This document shows, piece by piece, positions 46,201 through 53,975 of a DNA stretch of 64,000 bases. The position numbers and the translations under genes were made by a program. The stretch comes from a candidate division Zixibacteria bacterium SM23_81 (lineage in GTDB: Bacteria > SM23-81): contig LJUY01000007.1 in assembly GCA_001304015.1 (NCBI GenBank), forward strand, positions 15,531-79,530. Reading direction: 5' to 3'. How positions within the stretch are numbered: position 1 is the stretch's first letter; the number at the start of each line of letters is the position of its first letter. The notes below the pieces were generated by a model. That model did not search any database and was not told the DNA's origin. It saw only the letters and a list, made by a program, of their open reading frames with translations.

Positions 46201-46320
46201 TGCTGACATGTACTTCTGTCCTCGCTGACCGGCCCAAGTCTGTCCGAAGGGCAGAAATTGGAGACAGACCAGGACGGTGATCAACAGAACAGAGAAGATC
46301 AAGAGTTTAAATCTTTTCAT
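43243..46320 (-). CDS. Large exported repeat protein, paralog of the 46426 gene
   Basis: Secreted or surface protein of 1025 residues, unknown function. The first 480 residues match the neighbouring 46426 protein closely: a VNPDRKAGIH start, FTNFGSIGRYAPRIEWPAYS, HEYGYEFGP, and a run of Asp/Asn-rich loops (DNDGDGLVDES, DEDGDWDLTDEEAQQ) that look like calcium-binding thrombospondin-3-type repeats. The rest is different: an FN3-like domain (TPHLTAVAGDGEVTLYW) and a C-terminal Ig-like part with KVVPNPYVSAAKWE, IRIFTISGDLVRV and a final IGKFAIIK, another kind of sorting module without NYPNPFN. Signal peptide at the N-terminus. Confidence 0.82.
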   Translation of the reverse strand: MKRFKLLIFSVLLITVLVCLQFLPFGQTWAGQRGQKYMSAEQTETVLKSMQVNPDRKAGIHAGNRVRTRFTNFGSIGRYAPRIEWPAYSGHEYGYEFGPIVAAEFVRWDSVNAEWDTVHCSIEGILDGGDDDLEPLPGFFAPLPNESPAMSDDPTTWPPEWEVWPGQFGEGVITADQESYFVMDDQANNAGEGGGNAAGIYDYYPDDDDLQGLAIEISSRGYQWAAAIAEDIIFFVYEIKNMGYRTLDKVVAGYFVDLDVGGYPDFADDGVDFEKENNFVYSWDTDNTSPNFPGDVGWIGFKYLESPYNDHDGIDNDGDGLVDESQYNDQDEDGDWDLTDEEAQQDTNDVDELSDDIGADGIPGTGDEGEGDGQPSQGEPDFGIRDIDESDYLGMTSMMSYDYNSPYYAGNDSTGWIALTPGSFSDTFPVGDNVFFFGSGYFSLQPGESQPMSIAIIVGADSVDLWNNAEIAQTIYELGYQFTKAPFTPHLTAVAGDGEVTLYWDNIAEKSVDPLLGPDFEGYTIYRSTDRGATWGNPITDNRGVQVYWEPIAQFDLVDSVLGSHPLDHLGKQATDPKSSGVHYYMGDDTGLAYSWMDRNVTNGIRYYYAICSYDIGSVVDGIPPVECAKAIKNPDLITEPNVVSVVPNAKPLGYVAPEILQLTHQGNGDAAISIEVLDPQEITGHSYRITFDDTTAAWMTFSVLDESLGDSVIIENSASLEGQQVIFDGLDVTIDEIDNIDAIDSLHAWLVGDCNYDMSVQLYPFGGVPYPADYEIRFFDTVVDTSQIVQPQPVKFQVWNVSEDVQSDFIFFDKDGDFDPDSYVTSRDQVLPVIYQGTTPKGTWEITFTAPEDSVVIDTIWIFQPDSFIIGPVDTIVTKIDPQAGDVAFVEIAEPLTTEDQFTFTTQMASTASATENLLDQIKVVPNPYVSAAKWETLPPDIPPGHGRGERRIDFIHLPRKCTIRIFTISGDLVRVIEHEEDLWDGSESWNLLSKDDMDVAYGIYIYHIESDIGEKIGKFAIIK

Positions 46321-46425
46321 CTTCTCCCTCCCTACTAAGTTTTAGAGGTATATGAAGGTACAGTTTTTGCTTATAATTTTTCCTCTAACCTTACCGTGAG
46401 CTTGATAGGTTTTGGCAGGATTTCA

Positions 46426-48123
46426 TTACCGAAATAACAACATCTTTTTTGTGCAGTATAGATTGCCCCTTTCCAAGCAGTACAGATACAGTCCACTGGC
46501 CACTGCCCTCCCCGCGTCGTCGCAGCCGTCCCAGGTGACGAACCCCCAACCGTCCTCAACAGGTTGAATCTGCAGGTGCCGGACCACCTGCCCCAAGACA
46601 TTGTAGACCCGGAGGGAAGCGCCGGAGAGGTCCCCAGGAGGCAGCGAGAAGGGAATTTTGGTGGAGGTGTTAAAAGGGTTGGGGTAGTTTTGGCCTAACG
46701 AGAAAGCGAGTGGTACCCCTTCAGGCAGATATGCCTCAGCTATGTGCGTGACCACGCTCTGATGCTCGTAGATGGTCTGGGCCACCTCGGCGTTCTGCCA
46801 CAGATCAATGCTATCGGCTCCTACGACGATGGCGATAGACATGGGCTGGGACTGTCCCGGTTCTAGGGAGAAATATCCCGATCCGAAGAAGAAGACGTTA
46901 TCGCCTATAGGAAAGGTCTGCGAAAAACTTCCTGGAGTTAGGGCAATCCAAACCGCGGGGTCGTTGCCAGCATAGTAGGGGCTATTGTAGTCGTAGCTCA
47001 TCATGCTGGTCAATCCCAGCTGGTCGTTTTCGTCCAGATCCCGGATCTCGAAATCCGGTTCCCCTAAAGTGGGCCAGCTATCTCCTTCGCCTTCGTCGTT
47101 TGTTTCAGGAATTCCATCAGCCCCCACATCGTCGGAGAGCTGATCCCAATCATTGGGGTCCTGCTGGGCCTCCTCGTCGGTGAGATCCCAGTCGCCATCA
47201 TTATCCAGGCCGTCGCTCTGCGACTCGTCGACCATCCCGTCGCCGTCGTTGTCGATGCCGTCGTCATCGTTGTAAGGACTCTCCAGATATTTGAAGCCCA
47301 CCCAGCCCACGTCACCGGTCCAGTTGGGCGAATGGTTATCCGTATCCCAGCTGTAGACAAGATTGTTCGCCCAGTCGAAGTCAACTCCATCATCGTGGAA
47401 ATCGGGATAGCCGCCAACGTCCAGGTCCACGAAATAACCGGCCACAACTTTATCCAGAGTTTTGTACCCGATGTTTTTAATCTTGTAAACGAAGAAGATC
47501 ATATCCTCGGCGATGGCTGCAGCCCACTGGTAGCCCCGGGAGCTGATCTCAATGGCCAGGCCCTGGAGGGTGTCCGTTTCGGGATAATAGTCATACATGG
47601 GATCAGAGTTTCCTCCGCCCGGACCAGCGTTGCTAGGCTGATCGCTCATCACGAAGTAGCTCTCCTGGTCGGCAGTGATCACCCCGGGTCCGAACTGCCC
47701 CGGCCATTCTGTCCACTCCAGGGGCCAGGTGCTGGGGTCGTCGCTCATGGCCGGGCTCTCGTTCGGTAGAGAGGCGAAGTAACCAGGATAGGGCTCAAGA
47801 TCGTCATCCCCACCGTCCAGGATACCCTCGATGGTGCAATGGATAGTCTCACTATCTCTGATGAACTCAGCGGCGATGATAGGCCCAAGCTCGTATCCGT
47901 ATTCGTGACCGCTGTAAGCGGGCCACTCGATGCGCGGCGGGTAGCGCCCGATGGAGCCGAAGTTCGTGAAGCGAGTCCTGATCGAGTTTCCGTCGTGAAT
48001 GCCCGCCTTCCGGTCGGGATTGACCTGAGAAATCGCCAGATCGGGGCTAGACAAGAGCAAACCTGCCAGAACGGCCAGCAGCAGAGCAAGTGAGAACACT
48101 TGTCTGGCTCCTGTCAATTTCAT
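46426..48123 (-). CDS. Exported repeat protein with sorting module
   Basis: Surface protein of 565 residues: signal peptide to about 30, then the domain shared with the 43243 protein (VNPDRKAGIHDGN to about residue 470, with DNDGDGMVDES-type Asp-rich loops that probably bind calcium), then NYPNPFNTSTKI and a tail ending KKMLLFR. It is the shorter of two tandem paralogs, 105 bp apart. Follows the TonB receptor gene by 45 bp. Function unknown; a surface partner of the receptor is possible. Confidence 0.83.
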   Translation of the reverse strand: MKLTGARQVFSLALLLAVLAGLLLSSPDLAISQVNPDRKAGIHDGNSIRTRFTNFGSIGRYPPRIEWPAYSGHEYGYELGPIIAAEFIRDSETIHCTIEGILDGGDDDLEPYPGYFASLPNESPAMSDDPSTWPLEWTEWPGQFGPGVITADQESYFVMSDQPSNAGPGGGNSDPMYDYYPETDTLQGLAIEISSRGYQWAAAIAEDMIFFVYKIKNIGYKTLDKVVAGYFVDLDVGGYPDFHDDGVDFDWANNLVYSWDTDNHSPNWTGDVGWVGFKYLESPYNDDDGIDNDGDGMVDESQSDGLDNDGDWDLTDEEAQQDPNDWDQLSDDVGADGIPETNDEGEGDSWPTLGEPDFEIRDLDENDQLGLTSMMSYDYNSPYYAGNDPAVWIALTPGSFSQTFPIGDNVFFFGSGYFSLEPGQSQPMSIAIVVGADSIDLWQNAEVAQTIYEHQSVVTHIAEAYLPEGVPLAFSLGQNYPNPFNTSTKIPFSLPPGDLSGASLRVYNVLGQVVRHLQIQPVEDGWGFVTWDGCDDAGRAVASGLYLYCLERGNLYCTKKMLLFR

Positions 48124-48129
48124 CCACCT

Positions 48130-48170
48130 CCCTTTTTTAAAAAGGGATGAGGAGATTTATTCCATCTCCT
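48130..48170 (-). promoter_or_regulatory. Two hairpins between the TonB receptor gene and the next gene
   Basis: CCCTTTTTT/AAAAAGGG (48130-48146) and AGGAGAT/ATCTCCT (48150-48156 with 48164-48170). The first contains the GGG of the ribosome site of the 46426 gene, so it may hold back its translation; the second may stop or cut the transcript and so lower expression of the downstream genes. Confidence 0.45.
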
Positions 48171-50829
48171 AAAATTCCACCTCAAACCCCACCAGAACTT
48201 TTCGGGGTTCGCTGTAGAAGTGAGGTCTGTTGATGTAATCAAGCCGCAGCTCTTCTCCCCCTTCTTCGACCAGATTCTCGTATGGATTAAGATTGTAGGT
48301 AGACCGACCGGTGCTGTCCCATACTATGATCTCGTTCTTGGCGTCGAAGAGGTTGTATACCCTCACGAAAATGGCAGTGCGCAGGCTACGGCCGTACACG
48401 TTTTTCAATATGAAATCCTTACGAGCGTTGAGGTCGAAGTTCAACTGGGCGGGCTTTCGCTCGCTGTTCTCCTCACCGGTCCGGTGTCCTTTGGAATCCA
48501 AGGGGGTATACGGGAGGCCGCTGCCGTACTTGCCGATGATACCCATGCCCCAATTGTCCGGCTGGCTGAGAGTCACGGACATATTCACAGTGTGGGTTTG
48601 ATCCCAGTCCAAAGGCACCACCTGTTTTTCCGGCTGGCGCCTCAAGTTGGCCGCCCAGTCGTCATGCTCGGCGTCGGGATCGGAGGCATTGCCCTCGGCC
48701 ACCTGAAAGGTGTAGTTAATATCGAAGCCCACCAGCCCCCTCAGCCGCTTGGTCAACTCAACGGTTACGCCCTTGACGTTTCCATAGTCTCTGTTGACGT
48801 ATTGAAAATAGCTCTCTGCCGCGGTGAGCTTGAACCTCTTGGTGGCGATGAGGTTGGTGATGTCCTTGTAAAAACCGGTGACGCTCAGGGCCAGATCCTC
48901 GATCATCTCCTGACGGAATCCCACCTCGTAGATGACCGTCTTTTGAGGTTTCAACTCTCCGGGGGCAATCTCTTTGTCCCTGAGCTCCAGCTCAGAGTTG
49001 GTGTAGAGGTAATTGTAGGTGGGAATCTGGAAGAAGTGCCCATAGGAGAAGTACAGCACTCCCTTGTCGGAGATGGGGTGAGCCACCCCCAGGCGGGGAC
49101 TCAGCTGGCTGCTGGCTTTCAAGGTGGCGATTGAATCTTCCTCGGGGAAGTCTTCGGTTCCATCCCTTCCCAGAGCAAACGTCCAGGCATCGGGGCTAAA
49201 ATAATCGAAGCGGAGTCCAGCGTTGATAATCATGTCCTGCAGCTCGATCTTGTCCTGGATATAGGAAGCTAACTCATAAGGACTGTGCCTGTAGTGGTTG
49301 AAGAAAAAGCGGCTGTCCCCGCTGATGTAGCTTTTAAAGGTAGGATCGATTTCAAACAGAGAGAGATCGTGATCGTTGAACTCAAATCCCGTCTTCATCT
49401 GGTGGGCTTGATTCACCTGGCTGGTCAGGTCGAAATTGTAGGTCCGACTCACAGTCCTCTGCCGGAACCACCAGCTGAGGATGCTGTTCTTCCAGAAGTT
49501 CTGGCTCTGGTAATCCCTGGATTCCGCCTGGTCGTAGCGAACGTCGTTGTAATCATCCCATAGGAAATATCGGTACTGCTGCTCCATGTAAGAAAGTTTT
49601 AGCGAGTAAAAAGTGCTCGGGCTGAGAGTATGGGTCAGGGAGAAGTGGCCTCGGTCGCTCTGACGCCTGCGGTTGTAGGTGCTCTCGGGTAGATATTTCC
49701 AGCGGTGGTCGTATGTTTTGTATTCCCGACGATACCCCAGGTAGCCGGCGGTGATTTTGATGGCATCTGTAAGGCGCCAGGTCATCTTTCCGCTGAAATT
49801 TTTCCTCAGGTCTGGCTTCATAGGTACCCGTTCCATGAAATCGGCTCTGGTGGTGTCAGGCAGGATGTTCTCGAACTCATCTCGAATGGCCTTCTGGGAG
49901 TACTTCTTGAAGCCGTAAAGCCATCCATCGGTGTCCTCATATCGGCCCGATAGGAAAAAGCTGAATTGATCGCCCAAAAAGGGCAAGGGGCCGCCCAGGG
50001 TTCCCTGGACATTGAATTCGTTGAAGGGCTCGATATCGTCGATCTCCGGAAAGATGTCGGTGTGGTCGCTGACGTGGTCCCCGGTATAGGCGGCGATTCG
50101 TCCAGAGAGTTTCTGGCCTCCCTCTTTGGTGACGATGTTGACGATGCCCGACATAGCGTTCCCATATTCGGCGTTGAAGGTCCCGCTGACAGCCACCATC
50201 TCCTCGATGGCTCCGCTGTTGAGGTTCAGGTTGTCCATCTGCCCGGAGTACGGGTTCTTCACCAGGATGCCATCCACCATGTAGGCCACCTCTTCCTTAC
50301 GTCCCCCTCGCATATGGGTGTTGCCAGAGATGTCTGTGGTCACCGCGGCCTGGGTTTCCAGGATATCATCCACCTCCTCCACGGGCATCTCCTGGATCTC
50401 CAGTGCGGTGGTGATGTCAGAGCTGGAGGTGACGTCCATACGGACCAGAGGACGCTCTGCCACCACAGTGATCACCTCGGCCACGTCCAGAACAGTCTCC
50501 CTGAGGGAGAAGTTCACAGAGCTGGTCAGGTCGACGTTCACCTGGACGTCTGTCTGCTCCATGGGTGAATAGCCGATCATCTCGGCTCTGAGAGTGTAGA
50601 TCCCGGCGGGCACGTTGAGAATGAAGTAAGTGCCGTTCAGGTCGGTGGACGCACCCAGGATGGTGCCCTGGACGAGCACATTCACTCCCGGCAGCGGCCT
50701 TCCGTTGGCCGCATCGGTCACCGTTCCGGCGATCTTTCCAGTCGTGCCGGCCATCGAAATGGTTCCGCCTGCCAGGCTGATGAGGACTACCAAACCCATC
50801 AGGTTAATGAGTCTTACCACACGTCTCAT
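48169..50829 (-). CDS. TonB-dependent receptor with carboxypeptidase-regulatory-like N-terminus
   Basis: Outer-membrane receptor of 886 residues for energised uptake. Signal peptide to about 28; a carboxypeptidase-regulatory-like domain (GKIAGTVTDAANGRPLPGVN, about 30-115); a plug domain (RGGRKEEVAYMVDGI, then YGNAMSGIVNIVTKEGG); and a 22-strand barrel ending in Phe (VGFEVEF). No TonB box is certain before the plug; ITVVAER is a candidate. It starts the long outer-membrane operon and has its own strong promoter. No SusD-like gene follows, so it does not belong to a classic Sus system. Substrate unknown. Confidence 0.9.
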   Translation of the reverse strand: MRRVVRLINLMGLVVLISLAGGTISMAGTTGKIAGTVTDAANGRPLPGVNVLVQGTILGASTDLNGTYFILNVPAGIYTLRAEMIGYSPMEQTDVQVNVDLTSSVNFSLRETVLDVAEVITVVAERPLVRMDVTSSSDITTALEIQEMPVEEVDDILETQAAVTTDISGNTHMRGGRKEEVAYMVDGILVKNPYSGQMDNLNLNSGAIEEMVAVSGTFNAEYGNAMSGIVNIVTKEGGQKLSGRIAAYTGDHVSDHTDIFPEIDDIEPFNEFNVQGTLGGPLPFLGDQFSFFLSGRYEDTDGWLYGFKKYSQKAIRDEFENILPDTTRADFMERVPMKPDLRKNFSGKMTWRLTDAIKITAGYLGYRREYKTYDHRWKYLPESTYNRRRQSDRGHFSLTHTLSPSTFYSLKLSYMEQQYRYFLWDDYNDVRYDQAESRDYQSQNFWKNSILSWWFRQRTVSRTYNFDLTSQVNQAHQMKTGFEFNDHDLSLFEIDPTFKSYISGDSRFFFNHYRHSPYELASYIQDKIELQDMIINAGLRFDYFSPDAWTFALGRDGTEDFPEEDSIATLKASSQLSPRLGVAHPISDKGVLYFSYGHFFQIPTYNYLYTNSELELRDKEIAPGELKPQKTVIYEVGFRQEMIEDLALSVTGFYKDITNLIATKRFKLTAAESYFQYVNRDYGNVKGVTVELTKRLRGLVGFDINYTFQVAEGNASDPDAEHDDWAANLRRQPEKQVVPLDWDQTHTVNMSVTLSQPDNWGMGIIGKYGSGLPYTPLDSKGHRTGEENSERKPAQLNFDLNARKDFILKNVYGRSLRTAIFVRVYNLFDAKNEIIVWDSTGRSTYNLNPYENLVEEGGEELRLDYINRPHFYSEPRKVLVGFEVEF

Positions 50830-50914
50830 GGCGACTTCCCTCCCCAGTATTTATGTAGATGGTGTTCTCGATAGCCAGTGGTGTCGGTTAGAGAAATTTT
50901 ACAAAGTCAAGCAA

Positions 50915-50943
50915 ATAATAAGTTCAACAACCTCCATTGTCAA
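50915..50943 (-). promoter_or_regulatory. Strong promoter of the TonB receptor cluster
   Basis: TTGACA (50938-50943) and TATTAT (50915-50920) on the minus strand, exactly 17 bp apart; the leader to the ATG at 50829 is about 80 nt. This is the best sigma-70-like promoter of the left arm. Confidence 0.75.
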
Positions 50944-51138
50944 GTGTTTAATTTGGGGACTCAAAAGATTATCAAAGAGGTCGATCAGGCTGCCGGGGAG
51001 TTCATCGAAAAGTGCCCCAAGTTCAGGCATGGGAGGAAAGAAATTGACTTGCATTCAGGATTGGCTTGCATTATGTTATTTTTCGATTTAGAAATGCTGG
51101 AAATGTCGAAAAATCTATGTGTTGTTAAAGGAGTCGCT
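50944..51138 (+). promoter_or_regulatory. Upstream region of the purine hydroxylase operon
   Basis: Part of the 309-bp divergent gap. TTGACT at 51044-51049 may be a -35 element with CATTAT at 51069-51074 or a nearby -10. CTTGCATT occurs twice, at 51048-51055 and 51065-51072, 17 bp apart, overlapping those elements, and could be an operator. No gene is seen in the gap. Confidence 0.4.
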
Positions 51139-51993
51139 ATGTCAGCTTTGCGCGATTTCAAAAGGCCGAGTTCTGTCGCCGAGGCCGTAGCCATGGTTCG
51201 AGAGGGGCCCGGAAGGGGAGGTTTCATTGCCGGCGGCACGACCCTGGGATTGGCTCGGATGTTACCTTATGATTTTCTGGTGGACATCACCGGCGTGGGA
51301 TTAAACAAGCTTCGAAAGGTCGGCGATGGGATCCGTATCGGAGCTGCAGCTACCATCCAACAGTTGGCTACCTCCCCCCTGCTTCATAATTCCGGCCTCG
51401 AGTTCTTGATCCAGGCGGCCCTTTCTGTGGCCACACGGCAGATCAGAAACATGGCCACAGTGGGTGGCGACCTAGTTTCGGGATACCCCGTGGCCGATTT
51501 GCCGGCAGTATTTTTAGTTCTGGACGCACAACTATCCCTGACCGGCTCCGACCGCATGGAACTTTCGCTGCGTGATTTTTTCGATTCGAGAGTTTCAGGG
51601 AGCTTGAATGGCGCGCTGGTCACCGAGATCTCCTTTCCGGTCCCGCCTCAGGACAGCCGGGGCTTCTTCGTCAAGTTCGCCCGCACCGAGAATGACGTTG
51701 CCCTCATTGACCTGGCCTGCTTGGCGAGCTTGGAAGGGCGTCACTTTAAGTGGGTCCGAGTTGCCCTGGGTTCCACAGTCCTGCGGCCATCGCGCTTGCT
51801 GGCTCTCGAGGATTTTCTCAAGGGCAAGCCGGCGGAGGAGCAGGTGCTGGCTCAAGCCGCGAAGCTGGCCACTAAGGACCTGTCCATTCTAGACAATATT
51901 AGGGGCAGTCGGCCTTATCGTATGGAGATGATTCAGGTTTTGCTTCGCAGAGCTCTGCTGAACTGTGCCCAGAGGGGAGGTGGGGATAAGTGA
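51139..51993 (+). CDS. FAD-binding subunit of a xanthine-dehydrogenase-type hydroxylase
   Basis: Medium subunit (FAD) of a molybdenum hydroxylase, 284 residues from the ATG at 51139, which has AAAGGAG five bases before it; the frame opens far earlier at 50878 without a ribosome site. Family marks: FIAGGTTL (FAD pyrophosphate loop) and TVGGDLVSGYPVADLPA (second FAD loop, usually ATVGGNL). It ends in the GTGA overlap with the 2Fe-2S gene. Electrons pass from Mo to the 2Fe-2S clusters to this FAD, and then to NAD or ferredoxin. Together with the genes at 51990 and 53976 it makes a three-part enzyme. Confidence 0.93.
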   Translation: MSALRDFKRPSSVAEAVAMVREGPGRGGFIAGGTTLGLARMLPYDFLVDITGVGLNKLRKVGDGIRIGAAATIQQLATSPLLHNSGLEFLIQAALSVATRQIRNMATVGGDLVSGYPVADLPAVFLVLDAQLSLTGSDRMELSLRDFFDSRVSGSLNGALVTEISFPVPPQDSRGFFVKFARTENDVALIDLACLASLEGRHFKWVRVALGSTVLRPSRLLALEDFLKGKPAEEQVLAQAAKLATKDLSILDNIRGSRPYRMEMIQVLLRRALLNCAQRGGGDK

Positions 51994-52469
51994 AGATCCA
52001 TGTCACCATCAATGGGGTCCCAACGGATGTGAAGGTTGCCCCCAACGAAAAGCTCCTGGATATGCTCAGGCGGATGGGCTACTATGGAGTCAAATTCGGC
52101 TGCGGTCGTGGTGAGTGCGGAGTCTGCACGGTTATACTGGATGGCCAGGCGGTTATGGCCTGCCTTACCTTTGCAGCCCAGGCCCATAACAAGTCGGTAA
52201 TCACCGTGGAGGGGATCGGCCAGCCAGGCAATCTCCATCTCATTCAGGAGGCCATTCTAGACCATGGGGCCGCCCAGTGCGGCTACTGCACACCTGGCAT
52301 CGTCTGCTCGGCCAAAGCCCTCCTGGACGAAAATCCGCATCCCACCGAGGTTCAGGTTCGAGAGGCCCTGAAAGGCAATCTGTGTCGTTGCACCGGATAT
52401 CAGAAATACGTGGAAGCCATCCTAGATGCAGCTGAAAAGTTGAGGGAAACGTCAGGGCGCTTGGAGTGA
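51990..52469 (+). CDS. 2Fe-2S subunit of a xanthine-dehydrogenase-type hydroxylase
   Basis: Small iron-sulfur subunit, 159 residues, starting at GTG (51990) that overlaps the upstream stop as GTGA, with GGGGAGG before it. The plant-ferredoxin cluster is held by Cys38, 43, 46 and 58 (GCGRGECGVC), and the second by Cys97, 100, 132 and 134 (CGYCTPG and CRCTGY). Both are complete. It sits between the FAD and Mo subunits in the electron path. Confidence 0.95.
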   Translation: MKIHVTINGVPTDVKVAPNEKLLDMLRRMGYYGVKFGCGRGECGVCTVILDGQAVMACLTFAAQAHNKSVITVEGIGQPGNLHLIQEAILDHGAAQCGYCTPGIVCSAKALLDENPHPTEVQVREALKGNLCRCTGYQKYVEAILDAAEKLRETSGRLE

Positions 52470-52509
52470 AGGTTTCTGACCAGGGAAAGATATCGGGGGA
52501 TAGGGGCTA

Positions 52510-53880
52510 ATGGCTCAGGCAGGCAGAGTAGCTTTGTGGAGTTTCTTTCTCCTGTCAATTTCGATCAGCTCTCTGAGAGGGGATGAAGCTTCGCAGAAGC
52601 CCTCCGACTGGGAAAGGCGACTGGAGATGCTTCGCGCTGTACCTTATGTGGGTTTCTCGGAAGTTACCCCCAATGAGCAGGAGGATGGCGTTGTATTCTA
52701 TGATCCGAAGAAGGCTTACCTTGGTTATAACTTATACTGCCTGCAATCAACCGGCGAGATTTTTCTGATAGATATGCATGGCCAGGCAATCCACCGGTGG
52801 ACGTATTCTCCACAGACGAAGAGCTTCGGTTCTGGACACGCCATAATGTTGGAAAACGGCGATGTACTGGTCATCAAAGAGTTTCTTGAGCTGCTTCGGC
52901 TCAATTGGAATTCGAAGCTGGTCTGGAAAAAAGCCTTGGCGGCACATCATGACGTTGCACATGCGCCAGATAGTTCTTTTTACGTGATTGCGCGGTCTTT
53001 TAAAAGACATAGGGGATTGAGAGTGATATTTCCCACAATAGTGCATCTCAAAACAGACGGGAAAGAAATTGACAGGTGGTCCGCTTACGACCATATGACT
53101 GAGATGAGGAACACTCTCGACACCAGCTCCTTTCTGGATATGCACCTCGACAGTGCCCTTTCTGGCCGGTCTCAGAAATTTGGGGTATCGGAAATAATCA
53201 AGAGGATTGGGACGGGCCCTGGACAGTATTACGATTACTTTCACCTAAATGCCATCACGGTGATTCCACCCACCGTTTTAGGAGAACAAGACTTGCGGTT
53301 CCGTCGCGGTAATTTACTCATTTGTCTCCGGAATGTGAATCAGATAGCGGTGTTAGAAAAGGACACATACCGCATTCTATGGTCCTGGGGTGAGGGTGAG
53401 CTTGAATGGCCACACCATCCCACGATGTTGGAAAACGGTCACATACTTATCTTCGACAACGGAGTCCAGCGCAGATATTCTCGGGTGGTGGAGCTAGATC
53501 CCCTGACAGAGGCCATTGTTTGGGAGTACGTGGCCGAGCAGCCGGAGGATTTTTACTCTCATTTTAGAGGTTCGGCCCAACGGCTACCCAACGGCAACAC
53601 GCTCATCTGTGAAAGCGATAGGGCTCGTGTTTTTGAGGTGACAGAGCAGGGGGAAGTAGTGTGGTTTTGGCGGAATCCTGCCACCGAAGAAGTGGAAGGG
53701 AAGTGGGAAAGACTGAGTTCGATACCGAGACAGTCGTCTGGAGCTAGGCGCCGGGAAGCTGTCTATAGGATGTTACGCATTCCCACAGCACAGGTAGACA
53801 GATTGATGAATGGGTGGTGGTGGAAGTGGGGTTTTGCAGATGAAAAAGAAGTTCACATGAATGTGCTACGCGCTGAGTGA
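52510..53880 (+). CDS. Arylsulfotransferase-like beta-propeller protein
   Basis: Exported protein of 456 residues, with a signal peptide (SISISSLRGDEA near 20) and a propeller of the ASST/arylsulfotransferase type: HDVAHAPDSSFYVIAR, FHLNAITVIPP, HHPTMLENGHILIFDNG and GSAQRLPNGNTLICES contain the conserved histidines and arginines of that family, in which a histidine carries the sulfate from a phenol donor. Whether it is a sulfotransferase or only shares the fold is not certain. It splits the hydroxylase operon between the 2Fe-2S and Mo genes, looks AT-richer than its neighbours and may be an insertion. No lesion seen. Confidence 0.75.
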   Translation: MAQAGRVALWSFFLLSISISSLRGDEASQKPSDWERRLEMLRAVPYVGFSEVTPNEQEDGVVFYDPKKAYLGYNLYCLQSTGEIFLIDMHGQAIHRWTYSPQTKSFGSGHAIMLENGDVLVIKEFLELLRLNWNSKLVWKKALAAHHDVAHAPDSSFYVIARSFKRHRGLRVIFPTIVHLKTDGKEIDRWSAYDHMTEMRNTLDTSSFLDMHLDSALSGRSQKFGVSEIIKRIGTGPGQYYDYFHLNAITVIPPTVLGEQDLRFRRGNLLICLRNVNQIAVLEKDTYRILWSWGEGELEWPHHPTMLENGHILIFDNGVQRRYSRVVELDPLTEAIVWEYVAEQPEDFYSHFRGSAQRLPNGNTLICESDRARVFEVTEQGEVVWFWRNPATEEVEGKWERLSSIPRQSSGARRREAVYRMLRIPTAQVDRLMNGWWWKWGFADEKEVHMNVLRAE

Positions 53881-53975
53881 TTTGAGAATAGCGGATAGGT
53901 GAATTACGAACTTGAGGTTTTCACCCATAGCGTATGACGAATTACATGAGGCGATAATGGAGGAAGCGAGGTGAG

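Noticed and set aside
48220-49134. 304-residue open frame on the plus strand
   Set aside because: Antisense to the TonB receptor barrel; long reverse frames are usual in this base composition.
50878-51138. N-terminal extension of the FAD subunit to 50878
   Set aside because: The domain and AAAGGAG ribosome site fix the start at 51139; the upstream part is the AT-rich promoter region.
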